Assembly: GCA_900771365.1 (NCBI GenBank)
Contig: CAAGNU010000332.1
Coordinates: 1 to 6,390 of the forward strand
DNA from: Bacteroidales bacterium
Lineage (GTDB): Bacteria; Bacteroidota; Bacteroidia; Bacteroidales; P3
Direction of reading: 5' to 3'
DNA: 6,390 nucleotides
The notes beneath the pieces were generated by a model. The model made no database searches, had not been told where the DNA came from, and saw nothing but the letters and a program-made list of their open reading frames with translations. Made by a program: the position numbers and the translations under genes. Positions 6,251 through 6,390 of the stretch are shown here, piece after piece (position 1 is the stretch's first letter; each line of letters opens with the position of its first letter).

Positions 6251-6335
6251 GACTGAAAGAAATTGCCAGAAATTAACCATTAATTTATTGTTAAACATTT
6301 AATTTCTGAATAATTTCTGATAATTTCTTTCAGTC
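6251..6335. repeat. 85-bp imperfect palindrome built on AT-rich 10-11-bp units
   Basis: The left arm 6251-6275 and right arm 6311-6335 are inverted copies over 25 bp with two adjacent mismatches; the outer 14 bp (GACTGAAAGAAATT and AATTTCTTTCAGTC) are perfect. The right half is also a direct array: TAATTTCTGAA (6300-6310), TAATTTCTGA (6311-6320), TAATTTCTTT (6321-6330), spaced 11 and 10 bp. No target-site duplication is visible at the ends (ATTGA on the left, CTTAT on the right), so there is no direct proof of a mobile miniature element. The 35-nt centre is AT-rich. Its unit resembles AATTTATG of the array at 536-602. Possible roles are a bidirectional transcript end, a binding array or a dispersed repeat. 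Confidence 0.75.
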
Positions 6336-6390
6336 CTTATGCTGCGAAGCAGCGAAGGCTTGCGCAAAAATTGAATTTATAGAACTTCCC

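Larger units (their letters stand above)
5921..6390. other. intergenic stretch upstream of the lpxK promoter, no convincing gene
   Basis: No protein gene with recognisable features is visible. A plus-strand frame from ATG 5952 to 6197 stays open for 81 codons, but its translation is low-complexity and runs through the 11-bp repeat array, so I do not call it. Another plus-strand frame, open from 5959 to the TAA at 6274-6276, has its only clear ATG at 6142 and would give 44 residues of more protein-like composition (discussed under findings). A small hairpin GCTGC/GCAGC lies at 6341-6353 (loop GAA). The two repeat arrays in this stretch are listed separately. The gene to the right, if any, lies outside the window. 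Confidence 0.5.

Noticed and set aside
6251..6335. Miniature inverted-repeat transposable element
   Set aside because: Inverted ends are good, but no target-site duplication is seen and no second full copy is in the window, so I list it only as a repeat.

Overview
The window looks like chromosomal DNA of a Bacteroidales bacterium, most likely Prevotellaceae-like. This rests on four things: a type IX secretion (T9SS) type B sorting domain at the left edge, a Bacteroidetes-type promoter (TAnnTTTG -7 box), start codons without a clear Shine-Dalgarno but with A-rich leaders, and long intergenic stretches full of short palindromes. Species-level placement is inference.

Layout: 1-300 is the 3' end of a plus-strand gene for a secreted T9SS cargo protein. 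301-1272 is a 972-bp convergent intergenic region without a convincing gene; it holds a 42-bp palindromic tandem repeat, an AT-rich array of 8-mers 10-12 bp apart, a GC-rich array of 11-bp units, and a chain of hairpins. 1273-5791 is a minus-strand gene cluster, read right to left: lpxK (lipid A 4'-kinase), cutC (TIM-barrel CutC family) and a large transglutaminase-fold lipoprotein. lpxK and cutC are 5 bp apart; the lipoprotein gene follows after 62 bp. A good promoter lies about 90 bp upstream of lpxK. 5792-6390 is upstream sequence with no convincing gene; it carries a second, inverted array of the same 11-bp GC-rich family and a long imperfect inverted repeat built on AT-rich units.

How the genes fit together: lpxK makes lipid A at the inner membrane, the lipoprotein is envelope-anchored, and the left-edge protein is a T9SS-exported surface or secreted protein, so the theme is the cell envelope. 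CutC has no settled biochemical role; its link to lpxK here is positional only.

The protein genes are mostly ordinary. What is worth a second look is the lipoprotein, which has one apparently intact transglutaminase core followed by a second TG-like segment and a thioredoxin-like tail that both seem to lack catalytic residues, and the intergenic repeats, especially the 11-bp family found in opposite orientations on the two sides of the gene cluster. I did not find a clear new defence or mobile system.
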